61,095 bases of DNA from Zoogloea sp. (GTDB taxonomy: Bacteria > Pseudomonadota > Gammaproteobacteria > Burkholderiales > Rhodocyclaceae): NCBI GenBank assembly GCA_016720685.1, contig JADKKC010000019.1, forward strand, positions 1 through 61,095. The letters run 5' to 3'. Position numbers and translations under genes: made by a program. Positions 28,290 through 36,075 of the stretch are shown here, in pieces. The notes under the pieces were generated by a model. The model saw only the letters and a list, made by a program, of their open reading frames with translations, made no database searches and was not told the DNA's origin. Position 1 is the stretch's first letter. Every line of letters begins with the position of its first letter.

Positions 28290-30583
28290 CAGCACACCTC
28301 CGGCACGACAGGAACAGCCACCGCATCCGGGTGGGCGAAGGGGTTGGGCAGGGCCCGCAGGTTGTCGGGGGCGGGCCCTTCGACGACGACGACGGAGAGC
28401 AGTTCTGGCAACTGCCAGGCGGCCAGCGGCAGCGTGCGGGTGCCGTCGGCAGGGCTGGTGGCGATGCTGCGCCAGTCGTCCCCGTCGTCGCGGCTGCTCC
28501 GTTCGAACAGCACCAGGCCGCTGACTTCCAGCACCCCGGCGACGCGCGAGATTTCCACTTCCAGCTCGCGTTCCCGCACGGCCCGGCCGAGGGGCCAGCC
28601 GCTGCCTTCGGCGCCGCCCGGCGGCAGCGGCCAGAGCAGGCGACGCAGGGCGCTCTGCACCTCGAAGAGCACGCTGTCGCGGGCATGGCCATCGCGGATG
28701 GTGACGCCGACGGCGAGGCCGAGGGCGATGTATTCGCAGCCGATCACGTACAGCTCGGTGGCCAGCGGTACGCGGCTGATCAGGCGGGCATGCACCTTCT
28801 CGATGAAGGGGCGGTCGGGGCGGGGATTGGGGCCGGGGGTGGCGGCGGGGTCGAAGGCGCGGGCCGGCAGGGCCATCACGCTGACCACGCCGGGCACCTC
28901 GAAGCGCCGGTCGCGGGGTTTGAAGCGGGGCAGCACCTCGACCCGGCCAACCTCGATGGCCGGCGTATCGAGGGCCAGCTGCCGGTAGTCGGCGGCGGTA
29001 ACGGCCCGGTCCCGGTGGCGCAGCAGGGCCGGAATGGCTTTTTCGGCGGCGGCGAAGCTCTCGGCCTCGGTTCCGCCGCTGGTCGCCAGGGGCTGCCGCA
29101 GCTTCATGGCCGGGGCGGGCTGGCCATTGATCCGGCGGGCGCTGATGGCGCTGAGGCTGGCCGGCGGCAGGTTGCCGGCCACGCCGCCGCCGAAGCGTCC
29201 GCTCGCCAGGCGGATGCGCATCTGGGCGTCGGGTACACGGCCGCGCACCCCGTCGCCAAAGCGCAGGGTGCCGGCTTCGGCGTCCAGTTCGAAGGCCGCG
29301 GCGCTGCGGGCGATCTGCGGATCGGGGCTGATCGAGGCGAGATCGTCCACGCGGAACCAGGGGCGGTAGCCAAGCCCGGTTTCTTCCACTTCTATGCTCA
29401 GGCTGGCCGCGTCGCAGGCAGTCATCGGCAAGGAAAGAACCTGGTCGGCGCCGCCGCTCGAAACGCCAAGCACGCGATTGGAGACCGTAACGCGCTGGTC
29501 GATGGCGACGGTGTTGATGCCGACCCAGGTGAGGGGGAGGCTTTCCACGCCCTTGCCCGGCTCGGGGCGCAGGCGCAGCCAGGCGATCAGGCGGGCCGCC
29601 TTTTCGGTGTCGTCGAGGCGCGGCGGGGTGTCGCCCACGCCGGCCTGGGGGTTGGCCTCGACGTCGTTGTCGGGGGCCCAGATCAGGGATTCGTCAGGCA
29701 GGGCCAGGCGCAGGATGCCCGGGCGGGTGTAGCCGGCGGTGGTGTCGCTGCCGCTTTGCGGCTTGAGGGTCAGGTAGTCGGTGCTGCCGCGGGGGCCGGG
29801 GGCGGTGATTTCCCACAGGGCCGGAATGGGGGCGGGCGGGTTGGCGGCGGCGATGAAATCGTCGAAGTCTTCGGGCAGGGCCAGGGCCGGCACGACGCCG
29901 ATGGAGAGCAGCGCCGGGGCACCGCTGTTGGCTCCACCGAGGTTGAGGCGCACCTGCTCGTTGAGGGCCGCCTGCTGTTCCGGCTGGGGCGCCGGCGGGG
30001 CCAGCAGGGCGAGCCACAGGGCCCGGTCGGCGGACAGCGCGAAGATGTCGATGCCCTCCGGCACGGCGCGGCCGCCGTCGAACACCGGGGTGGTTTCGTA
30101 GCCCCGCGCGTCACTGATCGAATGCACGCTCTTGAGCCCCTCGATCACTTCGGCCATGCGGGCGTTTTCGCTGTCGTCGAGGGCGCGCTTGTAGTAGGCC
30201 TCGGCGCTGATCGGCAGCACCGTGGTTTCGCCGAGCGTCTCGAAGGGCACCGGGCCGGCCAGGCGCGCGCCGGGCGCAAGGCTGCTGGCCGACAGCTCGG
30301 TGTCCTGGGCGTAGGCCAGGCCGACGATGCCGGTGGCGGGCAGCGCCGGGCGCAGGGGCTGGCCGAGCAGCTTGAGGAAGACCAGACGCTGCCGCTCGGG
30401 GATCAGGTTGGCCCGGTACAGCAGGGTGTCGCCAAGCCAGGCGAAAAGTTCGATCAGGGTGCGGCCGGGGTCGCCGAGGCGCGGGTGGGTCCATTCCGGC
30501 GTGTGGGCGGGAATGCGCGCCACCAGTTCGTCGACAAGATCGTCGAAGCGGCGGTCGTCCAGGCTGGGGGGCAGGATGGGCAT
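28289..30583 (-). CDS. gpJ/Afp11-like baseplate assembly protein
   Basis: 764 residues. The start MPILPPSLDDRRFDDLVDELVARIPAHTPEWTH and the block LGDPGRTLIELFAWLGDTLLYRANLIPERQRLVFLKLLG (~35-75) are diagnostic of putative baseplate assembly proteins of the Afp11/gp6-like family. Further on LRFGDGVRGRVPD and RHRDRAVTAADYRQLALD match the gpJ-type core that forms the wedge ring. Upstream codons in the same frame look like antisense composition, so I set the start at 30583, with GAGGA nine bases before it. It lies between gp25 and the gpI-like gene, the conserved order of contractile tail baseplates. Confidence 0.88.
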   Translation of the reverse strand: MPILPPSLDDRRFDDLVDELVARIPAHTPEWTHPRLGDPGRTLIELFAWLGDTLLYRANLIPERQRLVFLKLLGQPLRPALPATGIVGLAYAQDTELSASSLAPGARLAGPVPFETLGETTVLPISAEAYYKRALDDSENARMAEVIEGLKSVHSISDARGYETTPVFDGGRAVPEGIDIFALSADRALWLALLAPPAPQPEQQAALNEQVRLNLGGANSGAPALLSIGVVPALALPEDFDDFIAAANPPAPIPALWEITAPGPRGSTDYLTLKPQSGSDTTAGYTRPGILRLALPDESLIWAPDNDVEANPQAGVGDTPPRLDDTEKAARLIAWLRLRPEPGKGVESLPLTWVGINTVAIDQRVTVSNRVLGVSSGGADQVLSLPMTACDAASLSIEVEETGLGYRPWFRVDDLASISPDPQIARSAAAFELDAEAGTLRFGDGVRGRVPDAQMRIRLASGRFGGGVAGNLPPASLSAISARRINGQPAPAMKLRQPLATSGGTEAESFAAAEKAIPALLRHRDRAVTAADYRQLALDTPAIEVGRVEVLPRFKPRDRRFEVPGVVSVMALPARAFDPAATPGPNPRPDRPFIEKVHARLISRVPLATELYVIGCEYIALGLAVGVTIRDGHARDSVLFEVQSALRRLLWPLPPGGAEGSGWPLGRAVRERELEVEISRVAGVLEVSGLVLFERSSRDDGDDWRSIATSPADGTRTLPLAAWQLPELLSVVVVEGPAPDNLRALPNPFAHPDAVAVPVVPEVC

Positions 30584-30596
30584 GACGAAGTCCTCG

Positions 30597-30989
30597 TTAG
30601 CTTTCCAGCTGTACGGTGAGCCCCAGCTGGGCCGGGGCTCCGGTGCGGGCGAGGCGGTAGATGATCTCGACCCGCACGTGGCCAGGCTCTCCGGCGACTT
30701 CCTGAACCTCGACCCGGTCGAGCAGGATGCGCCGCTCCCAGCGCGCCACCGCGTCGCGGACCAGATCCTGGATGCGCCGCCGGGTGGCCGGGGTGTTGGG
30801 CTGGTGGAGCTGGGTGTCGAGGCCGCCGCCAAAGTCCGGCCGCATCAACTGCTCGCCGGGGCGGGTGGACAGGACCACCCGGATGAGCTGGCGCACGCTG
30901 TCTTCCAGCGTCGGATAGTCGAGCCGGCCTGCTTCGTCGGGGAGGGCGAACAGGGGCCAGCCAATGAGGGGGCGCACCACGGTGTCCAC
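30597..30989 (-). CDS. gp25-like baseplate wedge protein (Afp9-like)
   Basis: 130 residues of the GPW/gp25 family: GWPLFALPDEAGRLDYPTLEDSVRQLIRVVLSTRPGEQLMRPDFG (~10-54) holds the conserved I-x2-I-L-x-T-x2-G-E-x-x-x-x-P-x-F-G motif. The helix-strand pattern TRRRIQDLVRDAVARWERRI then EVQEVAGEPGHVRVEIIYRLA follows. Length is typical. It starts one base after the upstream stop and ends 13 bp before gpJ. gp25 bridges sheath and baseplate and seeds sheath polymerisation in contractile systems. Confidence 0.9.
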   Translation of the reverse strand: MDTVVRPLIGWPLFALPDEAGRLDYPTLEDSVRQLIRVVLSTRPGEQLMRPDFGGGLDTQLHQPNTPATRRRIQDLVRDAVARWERRILLDRVEVQEVAGEPGHVRVEIIYRLARTGAPAQLGLTVQLES

Positions 30990-30990
30990 T

Positions 30991-32556
30991 TTATTTACCC
31001 TTGATCTTGGGGAAGGGAATGCAGATCTTGATGAAGGCCGACCAGCGGAAGAACAGGTCGAACAGCGACAGGAAGATGTTCAGCACGATGAAGGCGCACA
31101 GGGTGATGATCGGAATGCTGAAACTGCAGATCCAGCCGAGCGTCACGTCGCCGGTCTTGAGCTTGCCCTCGAGCATGTCCTTGGGGCTGCCACCGAGCAG
31201 GCTTTGCAGCTTGGGCGGCAGCAGGAAGGACACGTTGGGCTTGAGGCTGCGGAATTCGTCCGGGTCCGGCAGGGTGATCTGGGTCGGTGCGCCGGTGCCT
31301 TCGTACCAGGGGGCGATCACGAAGGGCTCGCTGTAGTCGCTCCACAGGGTTTGCGGCGGGCAGGCGCCTTCGGCCTTGAGGCGCACGAAGGCGCGCAGCA
31401 CATAGACGGCGTCGGGTTCGTCGAAGCGGCCGGGGCGCCCCTTTACGGCGCTGAAGCGCGCCTGCATGGCCGCCGACAGGGCGTTGCCCAGGCGCCTGCG
31501 GGCGGCGTCGTCGATGCCGGGCCAGCTGGCCGGCATCTCCAGCGTGCCGGCCGGCGGGTCGGGGAGCAGCAGCATGGCGACGGCGTTCTTCAGGAAGCTG
31601 CCGGCGGCCACCGTGCGGGGGTTGAGTTCGCCGCTCCGCAGGGTGTAGCTGAGGGTGATGGCTTCGAGTTCGGTAAATATCGCCTGGCTCTCGGCGCTGC
31701 TGCCGAAGGCGTCGAACTCGCTGCTGACCTGGCGCAGCAGCAGCAGGAAGCGCTGGCGGGCAAGGTCGGTGGCGGCCTGCAGGGTGTCGAGGTAGCTGGC
31801 GTTGAAGGTGCTGCCGGCGTCGGGGAAGCTGTAGGCGAGGCCTTGCAGGGGCTGGATCAGGTGGGCCGTGAACTCGGTGCTGTCGGGGCCGAAGCCGGCG
31901 AAGGTGGTGGCGGTATCCGGCGGGGCGCTGGCCAGCTCGCTGCTGGTGGTCTGCACCACGCCGTAAAAAACGGTGCGGCCGGCTTCGCCGCAGATGTCGG
32001 GGGGCGCCACGAACATCGGGATCACGTGCTCGTCGAGGAGACCGGATTCGCGCCCGGCGTCGAGCTTGGCCAGTGCCCGGTCGATGGCCGGCCGGCCAGT
32101 GGCCTTGCCGGCGCGGCGCACGGCCGGCTGCGGGTCGGCCTTGCTGTCGCCGATGCGTTCTGTCGGCACCCAGCCGCGCAGACGCCCCGCGGCGCGCATC
32201 CAGCCTTCGAGGTAGGGCGTCCCGGCGGCGTCGCTGCGCTGGCGGCGCAGCACCATGCCCGCCGCGTCCACCCGTGCCGGGTCGAGACGGGGCGTGCCCG
32301 GCGTGGCGCACCAGGCTTCGATGAGGGCCACGTGAAAGAGGCGCTGGGTGGGCTGAAAGAGCTTCAGGATCTGGTCGGCGTTGCGGGTGGCCGCCAGGTC
32401 GGACTGCAGGCCGCTGCGGCTGGCAGGGCTTTTCAGGTCTTCGAGAATGGCCTCGATGAAGTCCTCGTCGTTGCGCTGGAGGATCACCGGCGCCTTGCCG
32501 CTGGCGATGTCGCGGGGCGCGGCAAGGGTGATGGTGTGGTGTGCAGGGGCGTTCAT
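30991..32556 (-). CDS. eCIS-associated protein with C-terminal membrane helix (521 aa)
   Basis: 521 residues, start MNAPAHHTITLAAPRDIASG. Most of the protein is soluble and helical (e.g. LDTLQAATDLARQRFLLLLRQVSSEFDAFG), with no enzyme motif I recognise. Residues ~475-507 form a strongly hydrophobic segment, GWICSFSIPIITLCAFIVLN and IFLSLFDLFFRW, followed by a short basic tail IKICIPFPKIKGK. That is a convincing single or hairpin transmembrane anchor with positive-inside character. It sits between the gpV spike gene and gp25, inside the baseplate cluster. A link between the baseplate and the inner membrane is therefore plausible, which would be unusual for a released particle. Inference from topology and position. 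Confidence 0.72.
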   Translation of the reverse strand: MNAPAHHTITLAAPRDIASGKAPVILQRNDEDFIEAILEDLKSPASRSGLQSDLAATRNADQILKLFQPTQRLFHVALIEAWCATPGTPRLDPARVDAAGMVLRRQRSDAAGTPYLEGWMRAAGRLRGWVPTERIGDSKADPQPAVRRAGKATGRPAIDRALAKLDAGRESGLLDEHVIPMFVAPPDICGEAGRTVFYGVVQTTSSELASAPPDTATTFAGFGPDSTEFTAHLIQPLQGLAYSFPDAGSTFNASYLDTLQAATDLARQRFLLLLRQVSSEFDAFGSSAESQAIFTELEAITLSYTLRSGELNPRTVAAGSFLKNAVAMLLLPDPPAGTLEMPASWPGIDDAARRRLGNALSAAMQARFSAVKGRPGRFDEPDAVYVLRAFVRLKAEGACPPQTLWSDYSEPFVIAPWYEGTGAPTQITLPDPDEFRSLKPNVSFLLPPKLQSLLGGSPKDMLEGKLKTGDVTLGWICSFSIPIITLCAFIVLNIFLSLFDLFFRWSAFIKICIPFPKIKGK

Positions 32557-32564
32557 GGGGTGCC

Positions 32565-33251
32565 TCACCAGATGTTGCCCGCGCCGGGCGTGTAGCTTGT
32601 GGACACCACCGAAGTGGAGATCAGGGTTTCGCACTTGACGATGCCGGAGAACTTGGCAATGGCCGCATCGACCTTGACCATGCCGGCCGACACATCGACC
32701 TGCGGCGCGTTCACCGTGACCTTGGCGGCCGCCGTGATGGTGATGCCGGAGGTTTCGAGCTTGACGCTGTTGCCGTTGGCATCCTCGATGACGATGCTGC
32801 CCGGCCCGTCCTTGAGGGTGATCTTCTGGCCGCCGGGGGTCTCGACGATGAAGCTCTCCTGCCCCTGCTGGTCGTCGAGGGTCAGCTTCACGCCGTTCTT
32901 CGAGCGGATCACCTTGTAGCGGTTCTGGCCGCCGGACAGCGCGGCCGGGGCGCTGCTGCCGCCGTTCCACAGCCCGCCGAGGATTAGCGGATAGGACGGG
33001 TCGCCGTTATGGAAGACCACCAGCACCTCGTCATCCACCTCGGGCATCAGGAAGGCGCCGCGGTCCTTGCCGGCGAAGGGGCACACCACGCGGGCCCACA
33101 GGGGCGCGTCCTGGTTGGTGCTTTCGTCGAAGGCGACCAGGCGTACCTGCACCCGGTTCATGCGCTGCGGGTCGTCGAGGGAGGCAACGATGGCCAGGTA
33201 GCTGGCATTGAGCCAGGCCGGCGAGCGGTGCAGGAAGGATGAGCGGTCCAT
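32565..33251 (-). CDS. gpV-like spike protein (C-terminal half of VgrG/Afp8)
   Basis: 228 residues. The N-terminal OB-fold reads LAIVASLDDPQRMNRVQVRLVAFDE...LWARVVCPFAGKDRGAFLMPEVDDEVLVVFHNGDPSYPLILGGLWNG (~20-95), the signature of phage baseplate protein V and VgrG. Then comes a gp5-like beta-helix stretch with short repeating strands (SKNGVKLTLDDQQGQE, GQKITLKDGPGSIVIEDANGNSVKLE, TVNAPQVDVSA). Forms the trimeric spike at the particle tip. It follows the gpD gene by 4 bp, so in this locus hub and spike are two genes. No separate PAAR tip protein is recognisable. Confidence 0.88.
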   Translation of the reverse strand: MDRSSFLHRSPAWLNASYLAIVASLDDPQRMNRVQVRLVAFDESTNQDAPLWARVVCPFAGKDRGAFLMPEVDDEVLVVFHNGDPSYPLILGGLWNGGSSAPAALSGGQNRYKVIRSKNGVKLTLDDQQGQESFIVETPGGQKITLKDGPGSIVIEDANGNSVKLETSGITITAAAKVTVNAPQVDVSAGMVKVDAAIAKFSGIVKCETLISTSVVSTSYTPGAGNIW

Positions 33252-33255
33252 GGCC

Positions 33256-34344
33256 TCAGCTCACTCCGAAGAAGGCGCACTCGGCCACGAAGTCGGTGCG
33301 GTAGCCCTGATGCACGTCGTACACGTGGCAGGTGCGAACCACGTAGTAGGTGTTGTCGTAGGGGGCGCCGAGCTGGCTGAGGCTGACGTGGCAGCCGACC
33401 CGCAGGCGGGCATTGCCAACGGCCGTGCCGTCGACCCGCACGAAGCGGCGGGCGCGCTGATCGTATGCGGCTGCGGCGAGGGCGCTGGCTTCGTCGTCGC
33501 TGGCTACGGCAAAGTGGCCGATGTGTTCGCTGCGTTCGCCAAAGGCCTCGCGCAGCACCGCCGCGCCTTCCTTGCCGCTGCCGGGGCCGAGGTGGGTGCC
33601 GGCTCTGACGTCGGCTTTCACGGCGACTCCGTCGCGGGCATTCCAGCCCCGCACGGTGACGGCGGTGACCTGGGCCGACAGGTCGGCGGTGACGCGGGCG
33701 CGGGCCAGCTGGCTGAACATCTCCAGATCAAGGGCGCCGCGGCGAACCTCGCCCCGCGGTGAAACCTGCAGTTCGCTGCCGAGAACCTGCAGGTCGGCGT
33801 CGAAACGCGACAGCAGGCGGCGCAGGAAGGCCAGATCGCTTTCGTTGTACTGGGCCCAGGTGGCGACGGGGCTGGCGAGGCCGGTGATGACCGGCGTGAG
33901 GCCCAGCTCGCCGGCCACCGCGCGCACGATGTCGGCCGGGGACTGGTCGGTATAGACCTTGCTGCGCCGGGCCAGGCGCGCCTGCTGCAGGCTGTCTTCG
34001 GCGAGCACGGTGAGTTCTGGCGGGGCGCCGCTGCGAAAGTCGGCTTCGAGGGCGGTGATCTTGCCGCGGAAGATTTCGCGGGGCTCCATCTCGTCGCCGC
34101 AATAGACCTCGATGGCGGCCCCGAGCCTGAGCTTCGCGTCGGCCGGAAAGCCGATTTCGGCGCTCCCGCCGGTCACGCTGGCCACGTTCGAGAAGCGCAG
34201 GTCGAGGGCGCTCATGCCGCCTTCGGATTCTTCCATGCGCATGCCGATCAGCAGCTCGGAGACGCGCACATCCTCCTGTCCCGCCAGCCGCAGGGTCGGG
34301 CGGGCGGTGTAGACGGGCGTCTGGCTGAGGGCGGTTTCGGCCAT
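33256..34344 (-). CDS. gpD-like hub protein (N-terminal half of VgrG/Afp8)
   Basis: 362 residues from MAETALSQTPVYTARPTLRLAGQ. It has the late-control-protein-D/gp27 fold: a first domain with ELLIGMRMEESEGGMSALDLRF, then GAAIEVYCGDEMEPREIFRGKITALEADFRSGAPPELTVLAEDSLQQARLARR, and the hallmark TDQSPADIVRAVAGELGL...ATWAQYNESDLAFLRRLLSRFDADL. I rejected an upstream ATG in the same frame because the intervening codons are antisense-like. Trimeric hub that joins the tube to the gpV spike, whose gene follows directly. Confidence 0.88.
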   Translation of the reverse strand: MAETALSQTPVYTARPTLRLAGQEDVRVSELLIGMRMEESEGGMSALDLRFSNVASVTGGSAEIGFPADAKLRLGAAIEVYCGDEMEPREIFRGKITALEADFRSGAPPELTVLAEDSLQQARLARRSKVYTDQSPADIVRAVAGELGLTPVITGLASPVATWAQYNESDLAFLRRLLSRFDADLQVLGSELQVSPRGEVRRGALDLEMFSQLARARVTADLSAQVTAVTVRGWNARDGVAVKADVRAGTHLGPGSGKEGAAVLREAFGERSEHIGHFAVASDDEASALAAAAYDQRARRFVRVDGTAVGNARLRVGCHVSLSQLGAPYDNTYYVVRTCHVYDVHQGYRTDFVAECAFFGVS

Positions 34345-34354
34345 GAGCTTTGTC

Positions 34355-34522
34355 CTAGTCGGCGAGAAGGCGCCGCTCCCGTTCGCGGGTGATCTGCAGT
34401 TCGTGGCGCAGGGCCTCGGCGAGGTCGGGCTGCGGCGCGGCGTCGGGCTGGGCCGGGGCAGCGCCCTCGCTGGCCGTCGGCGGGGCGATTTCACCGGTGA
34501 TTTCGTCGAAGATGGTCGGCAT
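34355..34522 (-). CDS. Small eCIS protein (55 aa)
   Basis: 55 residues beginning MPTIFDEITGEIAPPTASEG and ending in a charged helix (LAEALRHELQITRERERRLLAD). GGAG stands six bases before the ATG. It sits between the hub-adaptor and gpD genes (10-bp spacings each side), a place where eCIS loci commonly carry a short conserved ORF. The acidic N-terminus plus C-terminal helix suggests a peptide bound to the hub or a chaperone for it. Family not recognised. Confidence 0.6.
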   Translation of the reverse strand: MPTIFDEITGEIAPPTASEGAAPAQPDAAPQPDLAEALRHELQITRERERRLLAD

Positions 34523-34532
34523 GCCGGGCTCC

Positions 34533-35552
34533 TCAACCAAAGGTGATGCGTGCCGACAGGTCGGCGTTGGCCCCGACGTCGGTGGACAGGCTCGCGCTGC
34601 CGCGCGCTTCGGCCCGTCCGCCGGCGGCGAACTGGGCGCTGGCGCCGGTGGATACGTTGCTGCCGGCGGCAAACAGGGCCCGCCCGCTGGGTAGGCTCAG
34701 GCTGCTCGAGGCACTTGCGCGGAGGCCCGAGAAGGCGCCGCCGCTGGCGCCGGCCGAAACGCCGATGCCCGCTCCGGCCGATGCGCCGATGCCGATCCCC
34801 GCACCGGCGCCGATGCCAATGCCAATGCCGGCGCTGGCGCTGATGCCGGTCGAGAAGGCCGCCGCAGCCTGGAGCTGAACACCGCCGCCGACCGCCAGGC
34901 TCGCCCCGGCGCCAAAGCGCAGCGAGGCCGAGCCGTTGAGGGAGGCGATGGCGCGCGCCGCGCGCGGGTCGCCCAGCGCGTTGGCGAGGCCCGCCGCACC
35001 GCCCGGCCCGGTGTTCTGGCCGGGGCCGGCCTGGGGATGCACGGTGGGCTCCTCGGCCGACAGGTCGCCATCCACGGCGGCGCTCGGGCTGTGGCTGCTC
35101 TCGAAGGCGGGCTCGTTGCTGGACAGGGTGACGTCAACGGTGGAGCGCAGGGGCACGCCGGCGGCGGCGAAGAAGTCGATGGTCTCTTTGTATTGCTCGA
35201 CGACGCCGGTGAAGCGGTAAACGCCCCAGCCGAATTCGACGATGGGGGGCGCCTTGTTGTTGCCGTCCTTGTAGGGCTGCAGCAGCTTCGCCATGTCGTC
35301 GGTGTAGAGGCGGATGTCCTCGCCGGTGTCGGTGGTGTCGAAAACCAGCTGCATGGAGAGCTTGGCGGTGGTCTGGCTGACGTGCTGCTTTTTCTTGGCG
35401 CCCTTGCCCTCTTCCTTGAGGGTGTTCTGCACCGTGTATTGCAGGGATTCCGGGTTGAAGTGGGCCTGCACGGTGACGCGCTGGGCCTGGGGGCCGCTCT
35501 TCGACTCGAAGGTGGCGATCTCGAGGTTTTCCGGTTCGGGGGTGGCGGGCAT
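34533..35552 (-). CDS. Hub adaptor (CIS tube/gp53-Afp7-like) with silk-like C-terminal extension
   Basis: 339 residues. Residues 1-155 are the contractile-system tube/hub-adaptor domain: VQAHFNPESLQYTVQNTL, AKLSMQLVFDTTDTGEDIRLYTDDMAKLL, PPIVEFGWGVYRFTGVVEQYKETIDFF, GVPLRSTVDVTLSSNE. In gp53/Afp7 a LysM domain follows. Here it is replaced by ~180 residues made almost only of Gly, Ala, Ser and Ile (ISASAGIGIGIGAGAGIGIG and similar), ending SLSTDVGANADLSARITFG. The gene is otherwise in canonical order before gpD/gpV. The extension looks like an elastic or amyloid-like filament and is unexplained. Confidence 0.82.
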   Translation of the reverse strand: MPATPEPENLEIATFESKSGPQAQRVTVQAHFNPESLQYTVQNTLKEEGKGAKKKQHVSQTTAKLSMQLVFDTTDTGEDIRLYTDDMAKLLQPYKDGNNKAPPIVEFGWGVYRFTGVVEQYKETIDFFAAAGVPLRSTVDVTLSSNEPAFESSHSPSAAVDGDLSAEEPTVHPQAGPGQNTGPGGAAGLANALGDPRAARAIASLNGSASLRFGAGASLAVGGGVQLQAAAAFSTGISASAGIGIGIGAGAGIGIGASAGAGIGVSAGASGGAFSGLRASASSSLSLPSGRALFAAGSNVSTGASAQFAAGGRAEARGSASLSTDVGANADLSARITFG

Positions 35553-35565
35553 GGCCGTGGCGTCC

Positions 35566-36075
35566 TCAGAGGGCCGGGTCGAGGAGGGACAGCCCCTCGT
35601 GGGCCAGGTGGAGTTCTTCGATGCCGACTTCGCTGCCGCGGGCGTTGAGATCGGCGGCCTTGAACTTGACCGGCAGGGCGCGGGCCAGGCCCCAGGTCAG
35701 CACGGGGGCGCCGCTGGCGTCGCGCATCTCGATCTCGACTTTCAGGCGGTAGGCGTAGGCGCCGCCGGACACCAGCTGAAACCACTTCCACAGGTCGCGG
35801 GTAGTGGTCATGCCGCGCTTGAGCACCACGGTGGCGAAGCTCACCCGGCCCATGCGCTGGGCCACGCCGTAGTTGGCGCCGCCAACCTTGATGAGCTTGG
35901 GCTCGATGGTTGCCTCAAGGCCAGTGCATTCAGCGAAAGCGCCGCTGCACAGGGTCAGCTCGGGGGCGTCGGGCGGGGGCGGGCCGAGCAGGGTGTCGCG
36001 TTTGAAACGCACGTGAAAGTTGAAGACGTGCAGCGGCGCGAGGCGGTTTTCGGCAAGGTCGGCAGGGTTGGGCAT
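35566..36075 (-). CDS. Tail tube protein, second copy (Afp5-like)
   Basis: 169 residues of the T4 gp19/phage tail-tube family: LHVFNFHVRFKRDTLLG, GAFAECTGLEATIEPKLIKVGGANYGVAQRMGRVSFATVVLKRGMTTTRDLWKWFQLV and a C-terminal KFKAADLNARGSEVGIEELHLAHEGLSL. Longer than the main tube protein and directly after the second sheath gene (stop and start adjoin). Such second tube proteins sit at the tube-hub junction (like Afp5) rather than along the whole tube. Confidence 0.85.
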   Translation of the reverse strand: MPNPADLAENRLAPLHVFNFHVRFKRDTLLGPPPPDAPELTLCSGAFAECTGLEATIEPKLIKVGGANYGVAQRMGRVSFATVVLKRGMTTTRDLWKWFQLVSGGAYAYRLKVEIEMRDASGAPVLTWGLARALPVKFKAADLNARGSEVGIEELHLAHEGLSLLDPAL

